Assembly (NCBI RefSeq): GCF_027214045.1
Contig: NZ_JAPWHE010000003.1
Coordinates: forward strand, 258,217 to 322,216
DNA: 64,000 nt
Direction of reading: 5' to 3'
Origin: Castellaniella denitrificans
Lineage (GTDB): Bacteria; Pseudomonadota; Gammaproteobacteria; Burkholderiales; Burkholderiaceae_B
Part shown: piece after piece, positions 18,101-26,420 of the stretch
Layout: every line of letters begins with the position of its first letter
Position numbering within the stretch: position 1 is the first letter of the stretch
The notes under the pieces: generated by a model
What the model saw: the letters and a program-made list of their open reading frames with translations, nothing else
Databases searched by the model: none
What the model was told of the DNA's origin: nothing
Made by a program: the position numbers and the translations under genes

Positions 18101-18643
18101 GTGGCCAATCCCGTGCTCGACATCCAGGCCCTGCGCACCGACGTGGCGGTCCAGGCCGGGGTCCGGGTGGCCGGCACCGCCCGGCGTCCGCGCATCGACC
18201 TGATGTCGATCCCCGAAGTCAGCGAAACCGAAAAACTGACCTGGCTGCTGCTGGGCCACGGTCCGGACCAGGGCGGCGGCGACATGTCGCTGCTGTTCTC
18301 GGTGGGCAGTTCCTTCCTGTCGGGCGGCGAGCCGTTCTACAAGCGTTTCGGCCTGGACGAACTGAGCATGCGCTCGGGCGAACTGGGCAGCACGGGCAGC
18401 ATCTTGCCGGTCGAGAGCGTGGTCAGCGGCCTGGACGCGGGCGCCAGCGCCATCGAACAGCGTTTCGTCCTGGCCGGCAAGCGTCTGACCGACGACCTGC
18501 GGCTGAGCCTGGAACAGGCCCTGGCGCAGACCGGCACCGTGGCGCGGCTGAGCTACCGCCTGATGCGCGGCCTGCGGGCCGAGCTGACCACGGGCACCGT
18601 CAGCGGCCTGGCGCTGGTCTATCGATGGTTCTCGATGGAATAG
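15119..18643 (+). CDS. tamB: Translocation and assembly module inner-membrane protein TamB
   Basis: 1174 residues. One N-terminal transmembrane helix (about 15-35, LPPLVLALLLAIGFAVW) anchors it in the inner membrane. A long periplasmic beta-rich AsmA-like body follows, with the DUF490 domain over the last 350 residues (FGLDELSMRSGELG, then the ending VYRWFSME). The start is TTG at 15119, overlapping the tamA stop as TTGA; no ATG lies nearby, and the helix position fits. TamB spans the periplasm to TamA as a groove for lipids or unfolded outer-membrane proteins. At this length and position the assignment is secure. Confidence 0.93.
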   Translation: MKARIWRGLRAFSLWGLPPLVLALLLAIGFAVWCVTSTTGTRWLLRTAAAQLGGEAHGVRGTLARGLYVEGLTIVLPDVDVRVVGLHLKALWPELLDRRLHVNDLSAVRVDVALRTAPAAAPVAGDGQPFRMPSLPLGLRIDRLALGGLGLRIDGEPLPVDLLSVSTALTLDAHTATVTLDHLQAAHRDTLLKLDGNLALRGLAAPWPFELNLHGSAQDRSAHSPVCLRRAMAPGGGAAGGEPPGDACRVDLDLRLAGTLQSLHLQASGRGEGLELRAEADIRPGQSFPLEAAQADLRLPGDARVTLDIAPGVPGADGLRPVRARWAVRQFRPDPWLPADLGPALLNLKGELRARLDAGQRVRDLGLDLAFDGPNRWNGQPLSGKVRLERLSRTGGALLDARAAGPADLLGLRAEGLDMDLALGPDRIRAGGDASADASRLSLRARLPALAALWPGLEGGADLDFNVSGPLADHRGGLQARYTPPDALDDVPGRAPVSLELAFGGGWTQAQGWRGQLTALRAGHAGLVLDSRAAVPLALDAAGGWRVGQAVLGLSLDGEPLLGVNHQVSAGGQGRWETRGRIDPLTITPARIDRLRAWLGRAAAREGGVRTQLSEQARRSRLDARLEWNLKFDDALSGDIHLARQDGDLTVPGDVPLQLGLEEARLDIVIRRVGAGLSRADADLRVRTREMGSMRLRADTPIHAAPGGGLVLRPQDARHLRFEARSEDLAWANLLLGGEMEIGGTLQADIQGGSRPDGRWTLSGPLSGDGLRLLIADQGVRLLDGTLRAHFDGTRVLLDHLRFPALRRVVPKEWRTATWIAENPDAQDGYLDLSGAWDLTESQGQADIAFRRYPILQRSDRYAMISGDLQVRATLPEILIGGKITADAGWFDLDMLNAIPSLDSDVVVLQPGAKDAPPSASPPLDLRADLTIDLGPRFYLTGFGLDSGLVGGMNLRMTDGMLTALGQLRTRGGAINAYGQHLQLRRGTITFQGDVANPVLDIQALRTDVAVQAGVRVAGTARRPRIDLMSIPEVSETEKLTWLLLGHGPDQGGGDMSLLFSVGSSFLSGGEPFYKRFGLDELSMRSGELGSTGSILPVESVVSGLDAGASAIEQRFVLAGKRLTDDLRLSLEQALAQTGTVARLSYRLMRGLRAELTTGTVSGLALVYRWFSME

Positions 18644-18719
18644 GGCGTTTCTGGACAGGCCCTCGCGCCGCGCGTCCTGATGTGCCTTAAAATACCGCAA
18701 CTTTGAACAGAGGGCGCCC

Positions 18720-19283
18720 ATGAGCATCAAAAACGACCGCTGGATCCGGCGCGCCGCGCAGGCCGGCATGATCGAACCCTTCGAGCCCGGCCAGGTGCGC
18801 TCGGTCGATGGCCAGCGGATCGTCAGCTACGGCACCAGCAGCTACGGCTACGACGTGCGCTGCGCCAACGAATTCAAGATCTTCACGAACATCAATTCCA
18901 CGATCGTCGACCCCAAGGCCTTCGATGAAAAATCCTTCGTGGATTTCCAGGGCGACGTCTGCATCATCCCGCCCAATTCCTTCGCCCTGGCTCGCACGGT
19001 CGAATATTTCCGCATTCCGCGTTCCGTGCTGACCGTGTGTCTGGGGAAAAGCACCTATGCCCGTTGCGGCATCATCGTCAACGTCACGCCGCTGGAACCC
19101 GAATGGGAAGGGCACGTGACGCTGGAATTTTCCAACACCACCCCCTTGCCGGCGAAGATCTACGCGGGAGAGGGTTGCGCCCAGATGCTGTTCTTCGAAA
19201 GCGACGAGGTCTGCGAGACCTCCTACGCCGACCGGGGCGGCAAATATCAGGGCCAGCAGGGGGTCACGCTGCCTCGCACATAG
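18720..19283 (+). CDS. dcd: dCTP deaminase
   Basis: 187 residues, the usual length. Converts dCTP to dUTP plus ammonia, feeding dTMP synthesis; cytosolic homotrimer. It shows the nucleotide-binding GKSTYARCG (109-117) and the catalytic Glu in [10 protein letters not shown] (E136), with PLEPEWEG just before. A possible -10 box TAAAAT lies about 30 bases upstream of the ATG. Separated from tamB by 76 bases and followed by a GC-rich hairpin. Confidence 0.97.
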   Translation: MSIKNDRWIRRAAQAGMIEPFEPGQVRSVDGQRIVSYGTSSYGYDVRCANEFKIFTNINSTIVDPKAFDEKSFVDFQGDVCIIPPNSFALARTVEYFRIPRSVLTVCLGKSTYARCGIIVNVTPLEPEWEGHVTLEFSNTTPLPAKIYAGEGCAQMLFFESDEVCETSYADRGGKYQGQQGVTLPRT

Positions 19284-19310
19284 TGTCCGTCCGTCCATTC
19301 GGGCGGATCC

Positions 19311-19334
19311 GGCCCCGGGCGGGCGCCCGGGGCC
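19311..19334 (+). terminator. GC-rich hairpin after dcd
   Basis: GGCCCCGGGC (19311-19320) pairs perfectly with GCCCGGGGCC (19325-19334) around a four-base loop. Only a weak pyrimidine stretch follows (GTTCTTTC), so termination is plausible but not classical. It lies 40 bases before the decarboxylase start. Confidence 0.4.
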
Positions 19335-19374
19335 GGGGTTCTTTCGGGGTTCCGGCCCCGACACGGTGAATGCC

Positions 19375-21639
19375 ATGAAATTTCGTTTTCCCATCGTCAT
19401 CATCGACGAAGACTATCGCTCCGAGAACGCCTCGGGTTTCGGCATCCGCGCCCTGGCGGCGGCCATCGAGGCCGAGGGCGTCGAGGTCCTCGGGGTCACC
19501 AGCTACGGCGACCTCAGTTCCTTCGCCCAGCAGCAGAGCCGCGCCAGCGCATTCATCCTGTCGATCGACGACGAGGAATTCGACGAGGATTCCCCGCAAG
19601 ACGTCGCCAACGCGATCAAGAACCTGCGCGCCTTCATCGGCGAGCTGCGCTTTCGCAACGAGGACATCCCCATCTACCTGTACGGGGAGACGCGCACTTC
19701 GCAGCACATTCCCAACGACATCCTGCGCGAACTGCATGGCTTCATCCACATGTTCGAGGACACGCCGGAATTCGTCGCGCGCCACATCATCCGCGAGGCG
19801 CGCGCCTACCTCGACAGCCTGCCGCCGCCCTTCTTCCGCGAACTGCTGGAATACGCCTCCGACGGCTCCTATTCCTGGCATTGCCCCGGGCACTCGGGCG
19901 GGGTGGCCTTCCTGAAGAGCCCCGTGGGACAGATGTTCCACCAGTTCTTCGGCGAGAACATGCTGCGCGCCGACGTCTGCAACGCCGTGGACGAACTGGG
20001 CCAGTTGCTGGACCACACCGGCCCGGTGGCCGAATCGGAACGCAATGCGGCGCGCATCTTCCACGCCGACCATTGTTTCTTCGTGACCAACGGCACGTCC
20101 ACGTCCAACAAGATCGTCTGGCACGCCAACGTGGCCGCGGGCGACGTGGTGGTGGTGGACCGCAACTGCCACAAGTCGATCCTGCACGCCATCACCATGA
20201 CCGGCGCCATCCCGGTGTTCCTGCGGCCCACGCGCAATCACCTGGGCATCATCGGGCCGATTCCCCTCGAGGAATTCGATCCCGAGAACATCCGCAAGAA
20301 AATCGAGGCCAACCCCTTCGCGCGCGAGGCCGCCAACAAGCGCCCGCGCATCCTGACGCTGACCCAGAGCACCTACGACGGCGTGATCTACAACGTCGAG
20401 ATGATCAAGGAAAAGCTCGGTTCGGAAATCGACACCCTTCACTTCGACGAGGCCTGGCTGCCGCACGCGGCCTTCCACGAGTTCTATCAGGACATGCACG
20501 CCATCGGTCCGGACCGGCCGCGCAGCAAGGACACGATGATTTATGCGACGCACTCCACGCACAAGCTGCTGGCGGGCCTGTCGCAGGCCTCGCAGATCGT
20601 GGTGCAGGATTCCGAGACCCGCGCGCTGGACCGCAATCTCTTCAACGAAGCCTTCCTGATGCACACCTCGACCTCGCCGCAATACGCCATCATCGCGTCC
20701 TGCGACGTGGCGGCGGCCATGATGGAACCTCCGGGCGGCACGGCCCTGGTCGAGGAATCCATCCGCGAGGCGCTGGATTTCCGCCGCGCCATGCGCAAGG
20801 TCGAGTCCGAGTTCGGCAAGAACGACTGGTGGTTCAAGGTCTGGGGCCCCAACCGGCTGGTGTCCGACGGCATCGGCAACCGCGAGGACTGGATCCTGGG
20901 TTCGGGCGACGAATGGCACGGCTTCGGCGACCTGGCCGACGGCTTCAACATGCTCGACCCGATCAAGGCCACGGTGGTGACGCCGGGGCTGGACATCTCG
21001 GGCACGTTCGCCGATTCCGGCATCCCGGCGGCGCTGGTCTCGCGCTACCTGGTCGAACATGGCGTGGTGGTGGAAAAGACCGGCCTGTATTCCTTCTTCA
21101 TCCTGTTCACCATCGGCATCACCAAGGGCCGCTGGAACACCCTGCTGACGGCCCTGCAGCAGTTCAAGGACGACTACGACCGCAACCAGCCGCTGTGGCG
21201 GGTGCTGCCGGAATTCAGCCGCTCGCACAAGCGCTACGAGCGCATGGGGCTGCGCGACCTGTGCCAGCAAATCCACGAGGCCTACCGCCATTACGATTTC
21301 GCGCGCCTGACCACGCGGGTGTATCTCAGCGACATGGTGCCCGCCATGCGCCCGGCCGACGCCTATGCGCGCATGGCCCACCGCGAGGTCGAACGCGTCC
21401 AGGTCGACCAGCTCGAGGGCCGCGTCACCGGGGTGCTGCTGACGCCTTATCCGCCGGGCATCCCGCTGCTGATCCCGGGCGAACGCTTCAACCGCGACAT
21501 CGTCGATTACCTGAAGTTCACCCAGGAATTCAACCAGCAGTTCCCGGGGTTCGAGACCGATGTCCACGGGCTGGCCTACGAGACCGACGAGCAAGGGGTG
21601 CGGCGCTACTACGTGGACTGCATCCGCGAAGGCGCCTGA
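19375..21639 (+). CDS. Orn/Lys/Arg decarboxylase family protein, probably arginine type
   Basis: 754-residue PLP enzyme with the three-domain layout of inducible basic amino-acid decarboxylases. A flavodoxin-like wing domain (1-125) precedes the PLP domain with SWHCPGHSGG and the Schiff-base Lys in ATHSTHKLLAGLSQ (K397), then a C-terminal domain with PYPPGIPLLIPGE. LHFDEAW is closer to the biodegradative arginine decarboxylase AdiA than to lysine decarboxylases, so arginine to agmatine plus CO2 is the best guess. I use ATG 19375 rather than GTG 19366 because neither has a good ribosome site and homologues begin MKFRFP. Cytosolic; roles include acid resistance and polyamine supply. Confidence 0.9.
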   Translation: MKFRFPIVIIDEDYRSENASGFGIRALAAAIEAEGVEVLGVTSYGDLSSFAQQQSRASAFILSIDDEEFDEDSPQDVANAIKNLRAFIGELRFRNEDIPIYLYGETRTSQHIPNDILRELHGFIHMFEDTPEFVARHIIREARAYLDSLPPPFFRELLEYASDGSYSWHCPGHSGGVAFLKSPVGQMFHQFFGENMLRADVCNAVDELGQLLDHTGPVAESERNAARIFHADHCFFVTNGTSTSNKIVWHANVAAGDVVVVDRNCHKSILHAITMTGAIPVFLRPTRNHLGIIGPIPLEEFDPENIRKKIEANPFAREAANKRPRILTLTQSTYDGVIYNVEMIKEKLGSEIDTLHFDEAWLPHAAFHEFYQDMHAIGPDRPRSKDTMIYATHSTHKLLAGLSQASQIVVQDSETRALDRNLFNEAFLMHTSTSPQYAIIASCDVAAAMMEPPGGTALVEESIREALDFRRAMRKVESEFGKNDWWFKVWGPNRLVSDGIGNREDWILGSGDEWHGFGDLADGFNMLDPIKATVVTPGLDISGTFADSGIPAALVSRYLVEHGVVVEKTGLYSFFILFTIGITKGRWNTLLTALQQFKDDYDRNQPLWRVLPEFSRSHKRYERMGLRDLCQQIHEAYRHYDFARLTTRVYLSDMVPAMRPADAYARMAHREVERVQVDQLEGRVTGVLLTPYPPGIPLLIPGERFNRDIVDYLKFTQEFNQQFPGFETDVHGLAYETDEQGVRRYYVDCIREGA

Positions 21640-21644
21640 TTTCC

Positions 21645-22934
21645 GTGGGGGACCGTTTCGACGCGGCCGTGGTCGGCGCTGGCGCGGCCGGCATGATGGC
21701 CGCCGCCGTGGCGGCCCGGCGGGGCCTGCGGGTGGTCCTGATCGACCACGCCGAACGGCTGGCGGAAAAGATCCGCATCTCCGGGGGCGGGCGCTGCAAC
21801 TTCACCAACCTGGGTGCGAGTCCCGCGCAGTTCCTGTCGCGCAATCCCGATTTCTGCCGTTCCGCCCTGCGGGCCTACGGGCCGGGGGATTTCCTGGACC
21901 TGCTGCGCGCGCACCGCGTGTCCTGGCACGAAAAGCACCGGGGCCAGTTGTTCTGCGACGATTCCAGCGAATCCATCATCCAGGTCCTGCGCCGCGAGTG
22001 CGAGGCGGGCGGGGTGCGCTGGCGCATGCCGTGCGCGGTCCGGGCCGTGGGCCGGGAGGCGGACGGCTTCCGGCTGGATACCGTCACGGGTCCGATCCGG
22101 GCCGCCCGGCTGGTGCTGGCGACCGGCGGCATGGCGATCCCGCAGATGGGCGCCACCGACTTCAGCCTGCGGATCGCGCGCCAGTTCGGGCTGCGCATCG
22201 TCGAACCGCGTCCGGCCCTGGTGCCGCTGACCTTCGACCCGGACCAGTGGCGGCCCTATGCGGCCCTGGCCGGCGTGTCCCTGGAAGTGCGCCTGTCGCA
22301 CGAGGCCGCCGCGCCCGAGGACGGCGGAAAGCGGCCCCGCCGCCCGGTGCGCGCCGAGTTCCTGGAGGATCTGCTGTTCACCCATCGCGGCCTGTCGGGG
22401 CCGGGCATTCTGCAAATTTCCAGTCACTGGCGTCCGGGCGATCCGATCCGCATCGACCTGTCGCCCGGGCGCGACATGGCCGAAGCCCTGGTGGCCGCCA
22501 AGACGGGCGGCCGCCAGACCGTGGCCGCCGCGCTGGCCCAGGTCTGGCCCCGGCGGCTGGCCGAGGCCTGGCTGGGGGCCGCGGGCCAGGCAGCCGGCCC
22601 CGAGGCGGGAGACGCCAGGGACCGGCGGGAACTCGAAGGGCTGGCCGGCCTGCGCCTGGCCGACGCCCCCGACCGCCGCCTGCGCGCCCTGGCCGGACAC
22701 ATCCATGGCTGGACACTGTGGCCCACGGGCACGGCCGGCTACAAGAAGGCCGAGGTGATGAGCGGCGGCGTGGACACCGACGAACTCGATCAGCGCAGTC
22801 TGGAATCGCGCCGCTGTCCGGGCCTGCACGTGATCGGCGAGGCCGTGGACGTCACCGGCTGGCTGGGGGGGTACAACTTCCAGTGGGCCTGGTCTTCCGG
22901 CGTGGCCTGCGGTCGGGCGCTGACGGCGGATTGA
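21645..22934 (+). CDS. BaiN/HI0933-type NAD(P)/FAD-dependent oxidoreductase
   Basis: 429 residues from GTG 21645, five bases after the decarboxylase stop, so co-transcribed. The N-terminal FAD motif is VVGAGAAGMMAAAVAA, with the family hallmark ISGGGRCNFTN at about 47-57. LVLATGGMAIPQMGATD lies in the middle and GEAVDVTGWLGGYNFQWAWSSG at the C-terminus binds the flavin. These proteins are widespread flavoproteins of uncertain substrate (annotated as aminoacetone oxidase or BaiN-like). No signal peptide. The family call is firm and the reaction unknown. Confidence 0.88.
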   Translation: MGDRFDAAVVGAGAAGMMAAAVAARRGLRVVLIDHAERLAEKIRISGGGRCNFTNLGASPAQFLSRNPDFCRSALRAYGPGDFLDLLRAHRVSWHEKHRGQLFCDDSSESIIQVLRRECEAGGVRWRMPCAVRAVGREADGFRLDTVTGPIRAARLVLATGGMAIPQMGATDFSLRIARQFGLRIVEPRPALVPLTFDPDQWRPYAALAGVSLEVRLSHEAAAPEDGGKRPRRPVRAEFLEDLLFTHRGLSGPGILQISSHWRPGDPIRIDLSPGRDMAEALVAAKTGGRQTVAAALAQVWPRRLAEAWLGAAGQAAGPEAGDARDRRELEGLAGLRLADAPDRRLRALAGHIHGWTLWPTGTAGYKKAEVMSGGVDTDELDQRSLESRRCPGLHVIGEAVDVTGWLGGYNFQWAWSSGVACGRALTAD

Positions 22935-23037
22935 TCGCGGGGCGCACCGTGGACGGTCGGGCGTTCGGCCTCGCGAGCGCGGCGCCGGCCCGGGGGCGAT
23001 AGAATCGTCCGGTATTCATTGTCATCGGAGGACGGAC

Positions 23038-24222
23038 ATGCGCAAACCCCTGGACGGCATCCGGGTGCTGGAAATGGGCCAGCTCATCGCCGGACCGTTC
23101 GCCGCCAAGATCCTGGGCGAATTCGGCGCCGAGGTCATCAAGATCGAGCCTCCCGGCCAGGGCGACCCCCTGCGCAACTGGCGTCTGCTGCACGAGGGCA
23201 CCTCGGTCTGGTGGCAGGTGCAGTCGCGCAACAAACAATCCGTGACCCTGGACCTGCGCCAGCCGGAAATCCAGGCTGTCGTGCGCCGCCTGGCCGCCGA
23301 ATGCGACGTGGTGGTCGAAAACTTCAAGCCGGGCACCCTGGAATCCTGGGGCCTGGGCTGGGACGATCTGCGCGCCGTCAACCCGCGCCTGGTCATGCTG
23401 CGCGTGTCGGGCTACGGCCAGACCGGCCCCTATCGCGACCGGCCCGGCTTCGGCGTGGTGGCCGAGGCCATGGGCGGCCTGCGGCATCTCAGCGGCGAAC
23501 CGGGGCGCGCCCCCGTGCGCGTGGGCGTGTCCATCGGCGATTCCCTGTCGGCCCTGCACGGCGTCATTGGCGTGCTGCTGGCGCTGCGCGCGCGCGACCG
23601 CGACGGCGCGGGCCAGATGATCGATGTGGCGTTGTATGAGTCGGTCTTCAACATGATGGAAAGCCTGTTGCCCGAATACGCCGTGTTCGGCGAGGTCCGC
23701 CAGCCGGCCGGCAGCAGCCTGCCGGGCATCGCGCCCAGCAATGCCTATGCCTGCCGCGACGGCTATGTGCTGATCGCCGGCAACGGCGACAGCATTTTCC
23801 GGCGGCTGATGCAGGCCATCGGCCGGCCGGACCTGGGCGACGACCCGGCCCTGGCGCACAACGCCGGGCGCGTCGCCCGGGTTGCGGACATCGACGGCGC
23901 CATCGGCGACTGGGCCGCGACGCGCACCCAGGACGAGGTCCTGGAAGTCCTGAACGCGGCGCGCATTCCGGCGGGGCGCATCTACGACATTGCCGACATC
24001 GCCGCCGACCCGCACTACCGGGCCCGGGACATGATCCTGGACCAGCCGCTGCCCGACGGCACGCCCTGCCAGGTGCCCGGGATCGTGCCGAAATTGTCGG
24101 CCACCCCGGGCGGCATCGACCGTCCCGCGCCGACGCTGGGCCAGGATACCGATGCCGTGCTGGAACGGCTGGGCGTCGATGCGGACACGCGCGCACGCTG
24201 GCGTGAGCAGGGCCATATCTGA
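23038..24222 (+). CDS. CaiB/BaiF (class III) CoA-transferase
   Basis: 394 residues. It moves CoA between carboxylic acids through an enzyme-bound aspartyl thioester; the catalytic Asp is D168 in [14 protein letters not shown]. The N-terminal [17 protein letters not shown] and [16 protein letters not shown] are family signatures. GGAGG lies eight bases before the ATG. It is followed by an MDR oxidoreductase in the same direction with a 74-base gap. The substrate cannot be read from sequence; a link to the catabolic cluster further right is possible but unproven. Confidence 0.92.
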   Translation: MRKPLDGIRVLEMGQLIAGPFAAKILGEFGAEVIKIEPPGQGDPLRNWRLLHEGTSVWWQVQSRNKQSVTLDLRQPEIQAVVRRLAAECDVVVENFKPGTLESWGLGWDDLRAVNPRLVMLRVSGYGQTGPYRDRPGFGVVAEAMGGLRHLSGEPGRAPVRVGVSIGDSLSALHGVIGVLLALRARDRDGAGQMIDVALYESVFNMMESLLPEYAVFGEVRQPAGSSLPGIAPSNAYACRDGYVLIAGNGDSIFRRLMQAIGRPDLGDDPALAHNAGRVARVADIDGAIGDWAATRTQDEVLEVLNAARIPAGRIYDIADIAADPHYRARDMILDQPLPDGTPCQVPGIVPKLSATPGGIDRPAPTLGQDTDAVLERLGVDADTRARWREQGHI

Positions 24223-24296
24223 AGCCCGGGGCCGATGGGGTAGCATGTCGTCTCCCGGACCATCAGGCGCGAAGCACAAGGAAAAAGGAGATTGGC

Positions 24297-25310
24297 GTGA
24301 GAGCGGTTGGATATGTGGACAGTCTGCCCATCGCAGACGAGCGGTCGCTGTTTGATTTTGAATGCCCGATCCCGGAACCCGGACCCCGGGATCTGCTGGT
24401 CAGGGTGGAAGCCGTGGCGGTCAATCCACGGGACATCAAAAGCCGCAACACTTTGCGGGGCACGCCGGAACAGCCGCGGATCATCGGTTATGACGCCTCC
24501 GGTGTGGTCGAACGGGTGGGCAAGGATGTGACGCTGTTCCGTCCCGGCGACGCGGTGTTCTATGCCGGGGTGCTCGACCGGCCGGGTTCCAATGCGCAGT
24601 TCCAGCGGGTCGATGAACGGATCGTGGGGCATAAGCCGGCCACGCTCAGCCATGCGATGGCAGCCTCCTTGCCGCTGACGTCGTTGACCGCGTATGAGAT
24701 GCTGTTCGACCGTCTCGAGGTCGATGTGCCGCGCCCGGCCTTGCCAGGGCGGTCGATCCTGATTCTGGGCGGCGCGGGTGGCGTGCCGTCGATGGCGATC
24801 CAGCTGGCCCGCAGAGCGGGTCTGACCGTGCTGGCCACCGCCTCCCGGCCCGAAAGCGCCGCGTGGGTCCGTGATTTGGGTGCGGATCATGTGATCGATC
24901 ACAGTCAGCCGCTGGAAGCGCAGATACGGCAACTGGGGTTCAAGACGGTCGATTATGTTTTTTCGTCCTACACCGGCACCCGGGCCTGGGCTGAGATCGC
25001 CCGCTTCATCACGCCGCAGGGCCGCTTCGGCCTGATCGACGACCCCGATCCGCTGGATTTGCGGCTCTACAAATCCAAGTGCGTGTCCTTCCACTGGGAA
25101 GCCATGTTCACGCGGCCGATGCAGGACACGCCCGACATGATCCGTCAGCATGAAATCCTGAATGAAATCGCCCGCCTCGCGGATGCCGGGGAAATCCGCG
25201 CCACCCGGGCACAGGATCTGGGGCCGATCCACGCCGCCAACCTGAGGGCCGCTCATGCGCTCATCGAAGGCGGCCACACCATCGGCAAGATCGTCCTGTC
25301 GGGGTTCTGA
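24297..25310 (+). CDS. MDR-superfamily zinc-free NADPH oxidoreductase (quinone reductase-like)
   Basis: 337 residues from GTG 24297 with AAGGAG seven bases upstream. A GroES-like N-terminal half (VRVEAVAVNPRDIKSRN, IIGYDASGVVERVG) precedes a Rossmann domain with ILGGAGGVPSMAIQLAR (about 157-173) for NAD(P)H. The structural and catalytic Cys/His zinc ligands of alcohol dehydrogenases are missing, pointing to the zinc-free quinone or enone reductase branch. Cytosolic. It ends convergently with the LysR gene, 34 bases apart, with an 8-bp inverted repeat (25308-25325) between them. Confidence 0.87.
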   Translation: MRAVGYVDSLPIADERSLFDFECPIPEPGPRDLLVRVEAVAVNPRDIKSRNTLRGTPEQPRIIGYDASGVVERVGKDVTLFRPGDAVFYAGVLDRPGSNAQFQRVDERIVGHKPATLSHAMAASLPLTSLTAYEMLFDRLEVDVPRPALPGRSILILGGAGGVPSMAIQLARRAGLTVLATASRPESAAWVRDLGADHVIDHSQPLEAQIRQLGFKTVDYVFSSYTGTRAWAEIARFITPQGRFGLIDDPDPLDLRLYKSKCVSFHWEAMFTRPMQDTPDMIRQHEILNEIARLADAGEIRATRAQDLGPIHAANLRAAHALIEGGHTIGKIVLSGF

Positions 25311-25344
25311 CCGCCGTGGCGGTCATATCCGGCGGGCTCCGGAT

Positions 25345-26289
25345 CTAGAGATGCGCGGTCTTGCCTTTGCGTTCGCGGCTGGCCGCGGGTGCGGCATTGA
25401 ATTCCTGCTTGCGTTCCAGCAACCAGTCGCAAAACAGCTGCACCAGACGCGAATCCTTTTTGTGTTCCGGGTAGACGAAGCAGTAGCGTTTTTCGTGCCG
25501 CAGTTCGATGTCGAACGGGATGATCAGGTCCTGCCGGTGGATCTCGTTTTCCACATAGAAACGGGGGACGAGTCCCGCCCCCAGGCCGGAACGTGCCGCC
25601 TCGATGATCATGCCGTACATATCGAACCGGATGCCCAGCGCGGACGTGCCCCGGGCGTCCTGTCCGGACAGTTCGAACCAGTGCCGCCAGGCCTCCGGGC
25701 GGGTGGATTTGTGCAACAGGGGGATGCGCAGCAGGTCTTCGGGGGCCGTGAGCTGCGACACGTCGAAGAACGCGGGGTTGACGACCGGAACCAGGCGTTC
25801 TTCGAACAGGTCCACTTTGGCCACGCCCGTCCAGCTGGGATGCTCGAAATGCAGGGCCGCGTCGAATTGCGTGTCCTGGAACAGAAAAGGCAGTGGCTTT
25901 TCCGTCATGTTGATCGTGATGTTTGGATGCCGGCTCTGAAAACTGCGCAGCCGGGGCATGAGCCAGCGGTTGGCGAATGTGGGCAGCACAGCCAGTTCCA
26001 GGACGCCGTCATTGCCCTTGTTGTTCATCAGGGACAGGGTGTGCGCTTCGAGATCGGCCAGGCTTTTGCTGATGTTCTGCAGATAGGCGCGCCCCATGTC
26101 ATTCAGGATGACCTGTCTTTTGACGCGCGTGAACAGCTTGAGCTCCAGATAGTGCTCCAGGGCCGCGATCTGCCGGCTGATGGCGCTTTCCGTCAGACAG
26201 AGTTCGTTGGCTGCCCGGGCGAAGCTGCCATGTCGGGCGGCGGCTTCGAAGACGGCGAGAGCGGTCGTGTTGGGGATCTTTCGCCGCAT
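25345..26289 (-). CDS. LysR-family transcriptional regulator of the adjacent catabolic operon
   Basis: 314 residues. A winged helix-turn-helix (about 8-65, ALAVFEAAARHGSFARAANEL...TESAISRQIAALE) precedes a periplasmic-binding-protein-like effector domain (90-300), close in character to the GcvA subgroup. I chose ATG 26289, with AGGAG six bases upstream, over the longer frame from 26328. It is divergent from the aldehyde dehydrogenase gene; the 131-base gap contains a perfect dyad, so it probably represses itself and controls the catabolic operon in response to a carboxylate. The inducer is unknown. Confidence 0.92.
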   Translation of the reverse strand: MRRKIPNTTALAVFEAAARHGSFARAANELCLTESAISRQIAALEHYLELKLFTRVKRQVILNDMGRAYLQNISKSLADLEAHTLSLMNNKGNDGVLELAVLPTFANRWLMPRLRSFQSRHPNITINMTEKPLPFLFQDTQFDAALHFEHPSWTGVAKVDLFEERLVPVVNPAFFDVSQLTAPEDLLRIPLLHKSTRPEAWRHWFELSGQDARGTSALGIRFDMYGMIIEAARSGLGAGLVPRFYVENEIHRQDLIIPFDIELRHEKRYCFVYPEHKKDSRLVQLFCDWLLERKQEFNAAPAASRERKGKTAHL

Positions 26290-26308
26290 GCCCGGCTCCT
26301 GAATCGAT

Positions 26309-26347
26309 AGTTGATGAAACCGCATCAACTATTGAATATTAATCAAT
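26309..26347. promoter_or_regulatory. Dyad operator between the LysR gene and the catabolic operon
   Basis: AGTTGATG (26309-26316) and CATCAACT (26323-26330) form a perfect 8-bp dyad with a six-base spacer. Immediately after it ATTGA...TCAAT (26331-26347) has the T-N11-A form of a LysR box. The region is AT-rich in GC-rich surroundings. Confidence 0.6.
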
Positions 26348-26420
26348 TTACGCATCATCTTCGGGCCATCATACTCGATCCAGCCTTTCAAATTCGAGTG
26401 TCTTGTACAGGAGCCCAATG

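Noticed and set aside
15548..18769. 1073-residue minus-strand frame opposite tamB
   Set aside because: Composition is Arg/Gln/Pro/Ala typical of antisense GC-rich frames; tamB on the plus strand has a membrane anchor and a recognised C-terminal domain.
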